Shown piece after piece: positions 1-13,233 of a stretch of DNA of 64,000 nt (within the stretch, counting starts at the first letter, position 1; every line of letters starts with the position of its first letter). The stretch is from contig OW051492.1 in the NCBI GenBank assembly GCA_932521035.1, positions 7,378,001 to 7,442,000 on the forward strand, given 5' to 3'. This stretch comes from Oscheius dolichura (lineage: Eukaryota > Nematoda > Chromadorea > Rhabditida > Rhabditidae). Made by a program: the position numbers and the translations under genes. Under the pieces are notes generated by a model that saw only the letters and a program-made list of their open reading frames with translations, did no database searches and had not been told where the DNA came from.

Positions 1-1717
1 ATTATAGGGGAAGAGGACCCGGCTGGGACATTTGACCGTGGAAGGAAAGGGAGCCGACGATTGGAGGGCACTCGGGAGGATGGAGTCTACTAGGAGAAGT
101 ACCTGTGGGAGGATGGCTAGTGGATTTTCCAAATGGGAGAGGAAGAGGATTTGGATTATTAGAGATGGTTGAGCTTGTTATAAAAGAGATCTGACCGGGG
201 AACCCCAGGGGAACGGCGGTGTCCCACCGGCCAAGTAAGAACCCCCCGGAGCCGTCCTCCCTTCTGCGTCATCATCTCGTGTGAAAAAGAGAAATCCAGC
301 AGAAAAAAAATTCTGCAGACATCTGTAGATAGCTCAAATTACAGGAGTCATTTTTGGGAGAGGCTAGAATTTCTTCGTCTTCTGGAGCCGGAGGCCTTGT
401 TTTGGTCATGTGGCCACGAGGCGGTAATGGTCAGGTTGGAAAGGTTTGTTGTTTTCTGACGTCTGGGAAAAGTCATCCAAACCGGGGACAAATAATATAA
501 GTGATCTGATCTTCTCACGTAACTTTTCTGAGGTAAATAAAGGGAGAGAGCAGAGAGTGGGGAGAAGGGGACGGGGGGAAGGGAGCCACGGCAGAATACA
601 ACAAGAGAATGGGATGGGTGCTGGCCAGTGCTGTCTTCTCTCATCTCCCATCTCCATCGATAAGATCTTCGGGTTTTTTTACTTTTTCCTTGATGTGTCT
701 TTTAATCTCGGGAATAGGAAATCCCTCCAGCCGACTTTCAAATCCCGAAGATTTTCACATTCCAGGAAGGAAAGGGAGGATAAAGAAGCGTATTGCCCAC
801 TGTACAATCCCGACTTATCCTGCTCCTTGAGGCGGAACTTGGCTCTAGACCACACTCATACTGAGGCAGAGATCACCCTGGAAGATTTATGAAGGCGTAT
901 CTCATTGTAAAAGAAGCCAACCTGAAGACGAACCCCATGCTGGCCCCTGCCCGGCTCGGCCATCGCTGGGAGGACGAAGGGGTCTTCCGTTTGAGGCAAC
1001 TTCCGTAACAGTATGCTCACTTCTTTTATATAAAATAGGGGCTACCGTGCGGTATGTTCAAGACCGAGATTTCCACCTAGCCCCTAACGGCGAAATCTTG
1101 ACATTCAACGGAATCCACCGTATCCCTTGGGATATCACTATAGCTATAATTCTGACGACACGAAGCCCTCTGTCCCCTTAGGCCTATCGAGAGCCCTGGC
1201 CCCAATACAACTACAGGCAACAATATCAGGAGGATGGTAGAATCAGAGAGTTTAGAATGTTAACAATGGGGATAGAAATAACGAGGGCAGGTGAACTGAT
1301 GGCGGGAATACAACTACAAAAAGGGAAACGAGACAGAGGAATGGACCTACCCCCGGGGGGCATTGTTACGACCTGGTTCTCAGTCGGGAGACATGAGAAC
1401 GGGTCTATTCCCCGCTTCCTGTAGTGACGCCGTTTGCCAAAGGGAATGAATATTTGAATGCATGTGATCGAATGAGGGACAACAACAAGAAATATAACGA
1501 CAAAATGGGGGAGAGATATCTGGACCCGAAGAAGCCGGACTTGTCCCTTTGGCGGAGAACATCCACCCCCGCCATCAGGTGACTGGAGATGCTTTTGGGA
1601 TGAGGTCAGACGATAATTATAGGCAATAGGGGACAGATCAAAGTATCAGTTTTATTCGTCTCCGAAATGTACAGTCATGGCAAATAAAGAGCAAGGGGTC
1701 ACTCTCTCCTATCTCTA
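1..1717. other. Left-edge region with no supported gene
   Basis: GC-rich DNA left of the RGK gene's stop codon. Open frames occur on both strands (for example about 446-892 plus) but they are low-complexity, lack splice-supported extensions and resemble no family I know. It may hold the RGK 3' UTR on the minus strand and a neighbour's regulatory DNA. I see no RNA gene here. Confidence 0.5.
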
Positions 1718-3009
1718 CTACGTCTGGATCCGGGGGATGGATCCTCTCCTCCAGTTCTTGAGCCGGTTGAAGATACCCGCCGGCGACAGCGAGGAACACT
1801 TCCCGGGGGCCAGCTCGGCCGGCACTTCTTTCTTCTTCCTCATCGAATATCGACGGATGGCCGCGTGGAAGTCGTCCTCCATCCGTGGAGTCGGCTGAAA
1901 AGTCGACTGTTTTGAAGGAACAAGGGAGCGGCCTACCGTTCGGGACTCCGGCCTCGGGGCGAAGGCCTCCTGTATCTCGGCCACGAGCCCTACGAGAAGC
2001 TCGTCCAAGTCGTGGTTCAAGGCGACCGAAATCTCCATCGGCTCGAATCCGAACTGGGCGGCCGCTGCTCGAACTTCTAAACGACTTTGTTATTTGCAGA
2101 GATAGACAGGACATACCGGCTTTGTTGACGGTCCTCTTCCTCTCGAGGTCTGCCTTGTTCCCGGCCACCAGGATGGGGATGTGCCGGCAGCGGGAGGAGC
2201 GTCGGGCCATCTCGATGGCATTATATGCCTGCTTCCAGGTGGTCCGACTGTCGATGCTGTAGAGCACGACGAAGGCCTGGACCTCGTCCGTCAGCCAGGT
2301 CGCATCGGAGAGGTCGTTCTCGAAGAAGATCAGGTCACACTCCTGTGCCCCGATGCAGATCGACACCGTGTTCTCGTAGTCTTCTAAAAGTACAGTACCC
2401 CTCCACTCTAGATAGACTTACGGATCTCGTCTGCGAAGGCGTTCCGATACTCGGAGGTGATCAACTGCGCGATAAGGGAGGACTTGCCCGTGCCGGTGTC
2501 GCCGACCACATAAATTTTGTAGGTTGTGTGGCTGGTGGTGGCCAGGCCGTTCTCGGCACTCAAGAAGTCTCGGACGACACCGTCGTCACTGGACGAGGGG
2601 CTCCCGCTACGACTACCGCGGGCCGAGTCGGACCCCGAGGTGAAGTATGGCGAGGGACTCTTGTCCATGGCAACTGAACACGACTCATTGCCTTCGATAA
2701 TCTCTACCCCATCCCCTTACATTTGGTTGTCTTTTTCCGTCGGAAACTGTCTCCTCGACTGACGACGGCTCCCTTCTTGTCGATGTTGAACTGTCGAACA
2801 CGGGTGTAGTCCTCGGCATCGGGCAGTTTGAGGAACCGTTCCTCGGCCTCCGACGCCACCTTCGGCTCCGGCCAGACATCGGTCCTTGGCTCCAGAAGGC
2901 GCACCCTCTGAAGAATTCTCTCCTCATGTACAGTCCTTACAGTAACCCACCTGTAGACTACATCTCCGGGACACGGTGGGAGTGGAGCGTCGTCTCTCCA
3001 CGCAGACAT
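1718..3009 (-). CDS. RGK-family (Rad/Gem/Kir/Rem) small GTPase
   Basis: Ras-superfamily GTPase of the RGK branch, whose members inhibit voltage-gated calcium channels and act on the cytoskeleton at the membrane. The N-terminal exon carries the RGK-typical sequence RVRQFNIDKKGAVVSRGDSF just before the G domain. The next exon has the P-loop GDTGTGKSSL, then come the NKAD base-binding motif and, in the last exon, the LDELLVGL helix seen in Gem/Rad. The Ras DxxG motif is replaced (FFENDL region), as expected for RGK proteins. Introns of about 38 and 40 nt (near 2368-2405 and 2060-2099) and one near 2670-2725 join in phase; a further 33-nt intron near 2907-2939 is possible. The tail after the G domain is basic (NRLKNWRRGS) and lacks a CAAX box, again RGK-like. 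The ATG at 3009 is the first plausible start; an upstream exon is not excluded. Confidence 0.85.
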
Positions 3010-6005
3010 CTTCCAGAGCACTTCGCTTGACCTCGACCAACGGCTTCGGCCGGTGTTTAAAGGACTGGGAACGTAGCGGTTGACGCATGGGCGCAGCCAG
3101 TAAAGGGCTGGAAATGAAATGACATAAACAGAGCCGGATGCAAATAAATTTGGGAGGGAATAATGGGGTTATTTTGGAGGGAGGAGTGGATTGGCTTGTG
3201 GCCGGGAGGAGCCGGGCCGAGGGGGAAGTGTGAATAAGTCCGACAATCCCCGGCTCTTTTATGTATCTCCAAAGTGCGTGAAGTGTGTTGTGGGTGTCCG
3301 TCGGAGCTGTGAGTCAGCCGGGGCGGGGGGTCACTGCCGCCAGCTGACCACTAATGCTGGTCATTTCCGTGGGCTGCGTCTCGCCCCGGCCCGTGTTCCC
3401 TGCCCCCGGCCAGCTGCCATCCCCCCGGGGGGATGACTTTTGCACCCACCCGTTTGCAGGGGTTCTTTCGGCTAAAAATAGCCCCACGGGGGATAAGAAT
3501 AGACCCGGGGATTTCGAAAGAAAAGTTAGCAAAGAGGGCAATTACTCTCTATTTGCGTCAGAGAGGCTCCCAGGGCATATTGCTAAACACGTGTCGGGGG
3601 GACAGGGCCACTGGGGTATCACGCGGGGACCATGATCATTATATTTACTGATTGGGGCTGGAATATAAGGGAACTGCCACACTTCAGCTGCTCGGCCATG
3701 AGTCTTTCCCACGAAGGAGACCCTCGGTTTCACAGAGCTTAGACTCCAAAAAGAAGCTGGGACGCACTTTACAGAAATTGATCAGGAGCTGTGGAAATGG
3801 GGACGAGGGAGATGTGTCTGGATACTGATGGTCTCCTCCCGTCCTCCCGTCCTCCTAAGGCGCCTGGCACTCAAACATTTCAAAAAAGATCTCTCCGAAG
3901 GAGAAGTCACAACACGCGGGAAAAGTCACTCCCGGACTAATTAGCTCTCTCCGAACGGAATAATTCAGCCCCCCTCCCCGACTCTCAAATCTGGGCACAA
4001 ACAACGTATAAACAGATCAAACAGAGACAATAACCCCCTAGAATAAGTGGCACAAGTACTTTGGAGGATGATCGCGGAAATCAGAGGGGGAGAGAGTTGT
4101 CAGCCTGGCTGAGTGTCCGCCGTGTCTTGCTCCTCTCGAGAGGTAGCCTCGACGAGCATGACATCAGTTTTCTGCCCAAATTCCATCCTGTCAACACGCG
4201 CCAGGAGTTTTACCATTATAATGGAGGGGGAGACGTGGAAACTATCCACGCTGCTCTGGTTGTTGACCGATTAAATATTAGAGATGTTTGTGAGAAAAAT
4301 GACACTTTTGGGGGGAGATGTTAATGGGAGGGGGACAGCTCGCTGATCAGTATAACTAGACCCCCTAAGGGGATCTCGTTCGCCTCGGGGGACAGGCGAT
4401 CACTGACTAATCCTTTCTGGCCTGTAGGGGAGATCCCCTTCTCCCTGTCTCTGAACTATAGACTAGCCAGGGGTCATCCGGACTCAACGAAGGGAGGATG
4501 AGTCAGTTTCTCACAGGAGGTGTGAAGTGCCGCGCATAAAAACTGTGGAATTAGTTCGGGGCCAGGGGAAGATCGAGAGGTGTCAACCCAAAAGGGGAAG
4601 GGGGGTCAGGGGCAGGCAGTTGTGCCCACCACCGGGGGCCCCTTATGAAAATGGCACCTCGAAGCTGAGCAAATAGACTTTTGAATAGGCTGTTTGGAGG
4701 AGAAGGTGTTGACCCCTTGTGTGCCAGTCGTCTCGAGGAGGAGGAGTAGGACGGGTAGGCCGGAAACATGCCCGACAACTCTACAAACAATGTTCGAAGC
4801 GAAACAGAGAAGAACTTTTGAGGAGAGAAACCACCGGATCACGTGGGGGCGAACTATACAAACAGAGACGGCCAGGGGACCAGATGGCCACTGCAACTGA
4901 CGGCCAGAAGCTGTCAGCAGGAGCTGGCCGACGACAATTTAGCCAAAGTTACGCATGGATGAGCAAAGACGGAAAGACAACATTTCGGGGGGTTTACCTC
5001 GTTAGTCTGGCAACAGCGACTATGCCAAAAACGGGTTGTCCTCCCCTTTCCCAGATCATTCCCTTGGTTATTACAGTACCCATAAAATATCCAGAGAAGA
5101 CCTTTGAACATCCCAAAGACCGGAGAATGGCCCCATGCACCGACCTCCCTGAATCATTCGTGTAAAATTGTTCGTGGCGGCCACCTGTCAGGTAGACTGA
5201 TTGGCCCCAGCCGAATTGCACCCGGGGGTCACATGAAAAATGAGATTAGGGGCTGTGTCTGTCTTCTCTTTTCCCCTGAAGGAGCGAGTTCCGCGTAGTG
5301 TCTTCCTCGTAAATTGAGTCACTTACGGGAATAATCCCCGGAATATCGTATGGTTGTCTTCTCTTTTTTTTTAAAATAAATCCAAAAAAAAAGCCAGTGT
5401 TCCCCTCCCCGTAATTCTAAGAGACGACAAAAAAGTAGCAAGTGAAATCGGAGCGGGGGGAGACGGAACAGAAATTAGGGGAAGAGAGACAGCTGATAGA
5501 ATTAAACGGGCAGAGTCGGGTTACCGCCCGGGGGTGCTTGAGGAGGGGGCCTATTTCCGGTCGAGTCTGGTCTTCTCGTGGGAAATGATCTCTATTAGTT
5601 AGTCGCTTTGTTCTCAGGAGGATTTACTCTAAAAGGGCAGACGTCATAAGGAAGATACGAGAAGGAGAGGATACGGTGGAGAGCCATTCTCTCGTCCTTT
5701 CAAGGGGAAAAGGGGAGAGATCTGTGAAGGATAGAGCCGGCTACAGACTGGAAAATCAGCTGGCAAGGGAACAACAACCAGGCGGTGAGGCTTGTACAAG
5801 CAACTGGCTGGGGCTGCCCTTCTGGGAGGACGAGTAATAGGGGGACAGAGAGAAGGAGACGAGCAGGGCGGGACGAGGACTGTCCAAGAGGGAGCCACCG
5901 GGGATTATTAGCCATAACGAGGAGCCGAGTCCAAAAAGAAAAGGTGTGTGGTTGTTTATCCCGGCGGGACCCAGAATAACAGTGTGTTGTCTGGAAATAA
6001 CAGGG

Positions 6006-6036
<31 letters not shown>

Positions 6037-7027
6037 CCGGTCATTAGCACTCGGGCCTTTCATGAGTCTTTCGGCTAGAAGAGTTAAGGGGTGTAAAGTC
6101 GGGACCAAGTGCTTTGAAATCTCCCACGGGCGGCTATATGAAACGAGCGGGAAAAAGAGCTCTCTGACTACAGGCGACTCCGGCCACTAGTAGTATTACA
6201 ACAGCCCGTTTGGGGGGAGAGACAACAAGAGCGAGGAGAAGAGCAGACGGCCCTATACTCCGGGAGAAGGCCCCCTTCTGGGAGCAAGGGAGACAATGAT
6301 AAACACGGGTGGGCCAGCTGGCCGAGCAAATCATTCGAGAAATATTGATAAGTCTCACAAAAAACACATTCCTCGCCTGCCGGCCATACTCACGGGGTCA
6401 GTCTGCCACCTCTCGGCAGTTCAACTCCTTACCCTAGCCACCATGCCCATTCAAATATTTTTATAGTAGGCCAACAAAATTTAACAGTTTTTAGGTGCAA
6501 ATGCTCCAAAAAGCCATGAAATAACCATTGGAAGTCCACTCGGCCTGTACTCATCCTCCTCCTCCCTGCCGTTCCTCGGCCGACAGAGAAGGCTCGGCAG
6601 CTGATCGTCCTCTCGCCCGAACCCGTACAATCTCGGAAGCAAAAAAAGTATAGAAGCTTCGCGGTTTCACTAAAAATGACCTTCTTGTCGAGATGCCGCT
6701 GGCCACCTGCCCGCCCTGTGTCCCCCAGAACTGTCCTGCCTCATCCATCCACAGGATGCAGTAGATTCTCCCCCCTCAGACTATAGTCTCTTCTGTCAAA
6801 AAATATAGCTATGACGGCGGCTGTCACCCGTGGGAATATGCCGATCGAACGGCTGTCTGAACAGCTGATCCGATCCACCGCCCCACGTCAGAATATCACT
6901 TTTTTCCTTTACGAAAACATTGGGCTTTGTTCAATTAAGAAAATGAGAAATAATATAATTTTCTCGAGTGAATTGCATCAGAAATGTGTTTACCCTCGAA
7001 GGGAGACGAGGGAGGACGACGACCAAC
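3010..7027. other. Long GC-rich non-coding region
   Basis: About 4 kb upstream of the RGK gene. It holds many open frames on both strands, but none has a recognisable domain, a convincing exon chain or codon usage like the neighbouring GC-rich genes. The DNA is rich in GGGAG/CTCCC tracts. It is probably the RGK promoter or 5' introns and UTR. A GA microsatellite lies inside (listed separately). Confidence 0.5.
6009..6036. repeat. (AG)n microsatellite
   Basis: A pure AG dinucleotide run of about 14 units in otherwise GC-rich non-coding DNA. Nothing else about it is notable. Confidence 0.95.
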
Positions 7028-7164
7028 CTGTTGAGCTCGAAGGGAACCGCACTGCGCACCTCATGGAGACGACGATGCTGCGGCTGGGGACTGCCGTCGA
7101 CCGGCGTCGGGGGCAGCCTTCTCCTGGGGACGGCGGGTGACTGCAGCGAGGCCGGGGTGTACAT
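7028..7164 (-). CDS. Candidate isolated coding exon, function unknown
   Basis: On the minus strand an acceptor (TTTCCAG) is followed at once by ATG and an open stretch with the GC-biased third positions of nearby genes. It contains RRRLPPTPVDGSP and ends at a CAG|GTTGGT donor. A small exon near 6680-6725 could follow in phase. It could be a 5' exon of the RGK gene about 4 kb downstream, or part of a separate gene. No family is recognised and the exon chain is not closed. Confidence 0.3.
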
Positions 7165-9753
7165 CTGGAAATACGAGTTGGGGAAGGAGGAGAAGTGGCA
7201 GCGAAATGGGACGGAAACACCTGCAAGGGAATAATTGCGACGGGGGAGCAAGTTCAATTAGACGGCGGAATTTGGAAGGGATCAGGACGGGAGGCTCTGT
7301 TTTGATGACTTTTGGAGGCGAATTTCTCAGGAAGATTTGACTCGAATTGAATGGAAGAGGCAAATAGAATGGAATAGGCGGAAGAGGCCACCGGGATGAG
7401 ACGGGAATTATTTGTATGGGAAGGCCACGCTTCTTTTTTTGTCTAGGGTCATGATTTAGTCTATCATAGTTCATGAGGGTGTGGACATTTCTGGAATGCA
7501 TCTCTCCTATGAGAATTCATTCAAATTCTGCCGTTCACTGTAATTAATATTTAATATTTCATGCCGAGACTATTGTTATGCTATCTGCCAGTGAAAAGTA
7601 TATCCTTGTTTGTAGCTGGTCAATTCCGGAATATATTGCTCTCGATAATAGCGCCGAGAAAATAATGAGCAGCGTGCCCACGATTTCAGCGAGTTTTATG
7701 GGCTAAAACAACTTGAGTTGGATAAAATGAACAGAAACTGAAAGTTCGAGTAAGCCGAAATGAACAGAATTAGGAGAGCATTATGTTGAGCAGGCTGTTC
7801 ATTTGTTTATCATTTGTCACAAGGAATTTCACAGGATTCTAATATATTTTTTAGAATATGATACATAAAGGAGAAGAAACAAGTTGCGTGGGAAGGTATA
7901 GTAGTAGTAGAGGAACATTGATCAGTGGAAAGAAGACTCGCCTTGCAGTTCAAACAGTATCTCGGTTAGAGGGCTCTGTAAAGTGGAAACTGTTCTCGTC
8001 AAACATCATCATTTCTTTTCTTGCAAATTTCAGATAAAAAGCTCATGTAAAAGGTAATGATTATCTGTCAATTGCAAGGGAATGACAGGTGCAGCTGCAT
8101 GGACGAAGAAATAATTAGAGAAAACAGCATTTAGCTTGGCATAAATTATACATTTCGAAGAATGCCAAGTTGATACATTTTTTAGAGGAAGAGGAAGAAA
8201 CTTACGTCAGAAGATAGCACAAAATAGGGCTTTGTTATAGCCCAATGGGACTGTTTGCGGAAGGAGAAAGCGAAACTTCTCCGGTTGCACACAAAGGACA
8301 AATATCGCTGGGAAAAATGTCAACTGTCGAGCTCTCTGAACCCAATTGGACTATTAAAAAGAGAGATAAAACGGGAATGGACAATAATGAATGTAATTGG
8401 AGGCTACGACTCGCAACACTTATCCCTCCCTCCCTTCTGACACTAATGAATGCTGGGCTACCCCGAAAAAGTGATGGATGTTCGAGGAACGGTCAGTTCT
8501 AGTTGACGGATTTTTGAGGATTGGTCATAAATCGAACACCACCAGTTGGAGACACCAGAGAGCTTCCTCCAGTCTTCATCATTACAGAAAATTGATAATA
8601 ATTGCTTGAATTCCGTCTAACCTACTCCACTTGCCTTTTATAGCTTATCCGTCTTACCGTAGTGATATCCTGAAATAATGCAGCTCTTGACTAATGACTT
8701 GCGTCAGAGCTAGCTATAAAATTAACATAAAGGGTCCTTGACGGCAGCTGACCATCAGAAAAAAAACAGAAGAAATTATCTCGTCGAATGGACTCATAAA
8801 TCATGGGCAGGAGAGATATCGGAGCCGCCGAGGATACCCGGAAAGGAGACAGAGGAACAAAATGAAGAAGGCAAGCGAAAACAGATGTAATTAAGTCTAG
8901 TTCACAGCGAAAACGCGAATTTTTTGCAAGGGTTGTGAGCCAAGAAAAGAACCATATCAACTGCCAATGGAAAACAATGAGCTGAGAAGTCCATAGGGTT
9001 ATGAAACATAATGGGTTTGGCTGGAACAAGGCAACGAAAGACAAAGGGAGCACACACGTGAGATTGCTATTTTCCTAATAAAATATTCAAAAAGGGTCGA
9101 GTGTCAACGCGGCGATGCCAAGCTTGTCGCTTACTATTTGCTTAGCCCAATAGTGTTGCTAAGAAACTAATGAGGAAGAAGCTGAAGTTTGAGAAATGGA
9201 GTGCTGACGCGCGAGCTGGGAGACATCTGGATTGGGTTTTAATGGCTCGATGTTTGGACTTTTTTACGGGAAAGCGCGGCAGGACGCCTTGGGGAACACT
9301 CAAGATCATCTTATTCTCATCCAGAAGTGGCAAAAAGCATTTGGTATCAAATATTTTTCTTATTACTCTTCGAAATGTTGATTCTGAATGCCATCGAATA
9401 ATTGCTGCTGACGGTTTTGAGAAACTACCCGTTGCCATGCAATTTGGAAAAGGAGTACCAACAAGTAACGAAAATTATAGCTAGCTTTCGGAAACAGCTT
9501 TTTCTTCGTGTCCCAATATAAGAAAAAAATGTTAAAGCGAACCAAGAGCCTGTGGAATGCATGGCATAATATTTTCAAATCCTGTTGTGTACATTCGCCA
9601 TATTTGCGTGGAAGTTGATACCTCTCGCGATCCGAAAAATGATAAGCTATCCATTTGCCCTACGTTTTAATAAAAACAAATCTGCAAATATAGATGGGTT
9701 AAAATTTATAAACAAGATGATAGTAGAATAAATATTTCAGACAAAATTTAAAA
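7165..9753. other. AT-rich region without a supported gene
   Basis: The base composition drops sharply to AT-rich near 7.4 kb. Open frames at 8245-8502 (plus), 8691-9053 (minus) and 9170-9484 (plus) are unremarkable, unsupported by splice-linked neighbours and unlike families I recognise. I see no tRNA cloverleaf, tandem array or transposon terminus. Confidence 0.45.
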
Positions 9754-10546
9754 TTAAACAAGCCTTCTGGCTAAATCTTCAAATGCTGTAGCTTCTCTGA
9801 ACGACAAATCGCTAAAACTATCCCAGCTCTGGCAACTACGAGGTGTCTTAATAAGTGAAGTATTGGGAGATGCTAAAAGATGTCGGCGAAAAACCTGAAG
9901 GAGAAAAGTTATATTAAAAGTAATAACTAACATTGATAAGCGCTGCATTAGGACTTCTTCTTAAAATTAATTTTGATTTCTCGTCTATTTCGGCTACATT
10001 CTCTTCACGAAATTTTTCAACACATCGAACCGAAGCATAAATATCGTAAAACCAAACTACCAGGATAATAAGTAAGTGGATGACTGACATAATATCTGTA
10101 AACTCACTACTGAATATACAAATAAACCTATAGTACCATATGATGGCTTGTCATTGAAAGTATAGACTTTGGCAAAACAGTAAGACAAGAAACCAGCACC
10201 CATAATAATCTAAAATAACAATAAAGATATGCGAAAAAAAATCAAAACATACTTGGATGGGCAACGAGATGAGGAATAAGGTGCTGCTTCTGATATAGAG
10301 TCCAGTGGTAACAAATATCATTAGAATTACTATAGAATGGAAAAGCATGGAGACTGAGTGATCATTTATCTTCTAAAATACATAGATAGAAATATCAAAC
10401 AAGAATATAAATTATTAAAATCTTACCGGTATCATCCATTGGCCAGCGACAATCAATAAAATCCATCGAAATACGAGTAATATACCAGCTACAGCTTCTG
10501 GTGATAGTGGATCAATTAGAAAAACTCTGGGCTTGTCTGTTATCAT
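9754..10546 (-). CDS. Four-transmembrane protein, family not recognised
   Basis: Minus-strand gene assembled from five exons whose phases agree. The predicted protein is about 190 residues. After a short start with FLIDPLSPEAVAG it has four hydrophobic segments: GILLVFRWILLIVAGQW, LFHSIVILMIFVTTGLY, LFLISLPIQIIMGAGFL and VIHLLIILVVWFYDIYA. A cytosolic tail of about 70 residues is rich in Ser, Arg and Lys. Introns are very short (about 32-50 nt). The ATG lies directly after TTTTAG, so the mRNA could be trans-spliced there or an upstream exon could exist. The topology resembles small lysosomal or vesicular tetraspan proteins such as the LAPTM family, but I see no diagnostic motif. Confidence 0.55.
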
Positions 10547-10975
10547 CTAAAAGAAACTATTTTCATTCAATTTATAATTTGTATGATTTATGATGAGGTG
10601 TTATGAAAGAATGGATTTTACAGAAATGGAAAACGACATGCATTTCCCTTCATTTGCGAATCGTTTGCGATTGATGAAAGGAATATAGCAGTACTGAAAA
10701 CAATGCAAATAAGCAAGCAGTGGCATACAGAAACACCAGTTCTGTTGAATCAGATATGCCTAAATAACAACTCCCCTCCCCTGATCAACGGAGCTAACAC
10801 AGTATGGCGGGCATTTGTACTCAAAAACTACAATTTAAATCGAACTATATATGCAAAATGCAAATCGAGGAAAACATGACTTCAAGTTTTCCACAAAAGG
10901 TCGGGTTATCCTTGAGAATTGAACTACTTTTCAGTATAATTCCATTTATTCAGAGTCAGTAAAAGGGGTATGACG

Positions 10976-11657
10976 TCAGAGTGATGCGCGTCTCTGCCTT
11001 GTCGCCTTCTCCATATGTTCTATCAGGTCGTCCGTATGGTTACCAATGATGGCGGGGTAGAAATTGGTTGGAGCGCCTTCCAGTAATGAATACAAAAACG
11101 AGTAGTCCACTGGAAATGCAACGCTCCAGTCGTTCGCTTGGTAACGTTTTTCGCACATCCTATATGCTAAGGTTTTGATGAATGTGGGCAGATCATCAGA
11201 CGGGATGATGTAGAGGTCAAACTGAAGGGCGTTTTTTAAAATTTTATCTGGTGAAACTTACAATAGAAGAGATACCAACTGGGAACATAGTTAACAAAAG
11301 TTTTTTCTCTTTGGTCTCACAAAAGTAGACATATTCTTGATTAAACTGAAATTATTGTATAGAAACAGGACTGTAATATGCACCCAATCACTCCCGCATC
11401 TGGTTGGCTTTTTCAACAGCATGAAGGAGACGTTTCCAATCTAACCAGTGGGGATCCCGTTGACCCACGAATGAGGACTAGTGAATCCGAATGAAAAATG
11501 CTTCAGGAGGCCGACGTCAACGTCGTTGTATATGTCCTGAAGATATTACTTATAAGCTCGATGAACGTAGAGCCAATTTCTCACGTCGTTTGCATAGATC
11601 CAAGAGATTGAAATCTTGGTAGTTTTGACACTTCCAAGCGGAAAGATGAGTAAACTT
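10976..11657 (-). pseudogene. Decayed copy of the local F-box-associated gene family
   Basis: This minus-strand stretch matches, exon by exon, the intact member at 43559-44987: a KFTHLSAWKCQ exon, a DIYNDVDVGLLKHF exon, a YVYFCETKEKKLLL exon, and a final exon with YSLLEG and DLIEHMEKATRQ. It is broken. An in-frame TAG (plus-strand cta at 11441-11443) replaces the Glu codon of the GIPNGEIGN motif. The end of the NLLDLCKRRE exon is truncated by roughly 50 nt, and the N-terminal exons are missing. An AATAAA lies just past the stop on this strand. The copy is AT-richer than its relatives, as expected after decay inside an AT-rich block. Confidence 0.7.
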
Positions 11658-11850
11658 CTAAAAGGAGTAGTTTCAGGGGCTGTTCTGGCACCACCTCAAA
11701 TCCCGATTGAAGCTACCCCCCTTGCCAACTTGCGATTGCGTCTTCGCTTCTGCCCCTAGATGGTGAAATAATGTTCTATTGATTGGTTCATCTCCTCTCT
11801 GTCAATTATCGATCATCACTAACTTTGACAATATCCATTCACCCATCCAA

Positions 11851-13200
11851 ATGGATGAGTTCCCCACCGACCTGCTGAGGTCTGTCTACGAGTTCCTTCC
11901 CTGGAGAGAGAGACTGGCCACTCGTCGTCTCTCGTCCAAATTCCGCGCCCTTCTCTCTTCCCCGGCCCGGATACACGTTTTGACAATTCACCAGGACAAG
12001 GTGAAAACTCGTAAATATTTCGGTAAACAGAACTCTTTCAGAATACGGTTTCATTCATTCTAAAACAGCGAAAGAGAGCAAGGGAGCCGACGGAAGTCAT
12101 AGAAATAGTCAAGGCCACCCAGAAGACAGGTCAGTTACAATAGGAAGAGGACATCGGCTTGGTAGATTTTGTCTTTTCGAAGACATTCTCGTGGGAGAAT
12201 GCGAGATGGGTCCAGAGGATGACTGTCCACTGCACTCGGCCCAATTATCACCGGCTTATCGACGTCTACATGAATTTCTTCGTCTCTGCTTGTTCCTGTA
12301 AAGTACTGGAATTGGTGAGATTTTCAGAATTGTCAGAACCTCGGGAGACATCTTTCAGACGAATTTAAGCGACAATCTCTTGGCCACATTTCGAAAGACT
12401 TTTCACCGAATCCACCCCGACTTTGACTGGCTGAAGGAGCAACGCAGTGTAAGGCTGGACACACTCCATAACACTATCACACGAGAAGAAAGACACTTCA
12501 TGAACTTCTGCAAAGGTAGTCGACTAAAAAAAGAATTAAAACGGTTCAGCTCCGCACTATTTCGCATTTGCTCCAGCAGCTGGTTTTAGAATTCCGGACG
12601 ACTTCTGGCAACTCGGGGCACTCGGAGGGGTGAGCAGGGACAACCAGAGTAGATAGCCGACAAGGTTACAGAAAAAGATATTTATGAATGTTGGAGGGAA
12701 CACCAGAACGTTCTGTGAAAAGAATGAGAGCGACTTCGACCTGGGGGTGGACGACGAGTTTGTGGACCGGCTAATCAAGAGAGGAATGGTCAAGTTCGCG
12801 ACTAACAGCGTCACAACAGTCACTCCGACTTGGTTGATTAACTACATTGAGGTAAGGGGAACTCTTCCAATAGAAACAAAACAGTCTGCCGGAATCAATC
12901 CAGTCGTCCCGTTTCCAGAGTTGCCTCAATGGCGGCCACATCATGCTCTGCCTACTTCTCTTCCACAAATTCGACCAGCTTCAATTGGAAGAAATACAGG
13001 ACCTTCTCCTCTTCCAGGGCTTTGTCCGAGGCTGTGCCAACGTTTACATTGCACCCATTAAGAGGGACACGAAGGAGGGATATGAGCCGGACGAACTGCG
13101 GGTCGTTGTGAGGCCGAAATGGATTAAAATCATGGGGGACATTGCTGAATACAGAGGCAAGATATCTCTCTTGGACCTGAACCATTATCTTTATGAATAA
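11851..13200 (+). CDS. F-box-type protein with a lineage-specific C-terminal domain
   Basis: The first exon encodes a good F-box: it starts MDEFPTDLLRSVYEFLPW, then RERLATRRLSSKFRALLSS. F-box proteins couple SKP1/cullin ubiquitin ligases to substrates through their remaining domains. Downstream exons give VDFVFSKTFSWENARWVQ, then LATFRKTFHRIHPDFDWLKE, then NESDFDLGVDDEFVDRLIKR, and finally a domain with LLLFHKFDQLQLEEIQDLL. That last domain recurs as an orphan fragment at 45199-45604, so it is a reusable module here. Introns are 31-80 nt, and some middle junctions are uncertain. The gene faces the truncated family member at 13556-15063, with a captured ACSF2 segment between their 3' ends. Confidence 0.6.
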
Positions 13201-13233
13201 ATGTAATTTGACGAACAATACAGCCAGTGGGAT

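Noticed and set aside
446..892. 148-codon open frame (plus)
   Set aside because: Low-complexity, no domain, no splice-linked neighbour; an overlapping frame on the other strand is equally open.
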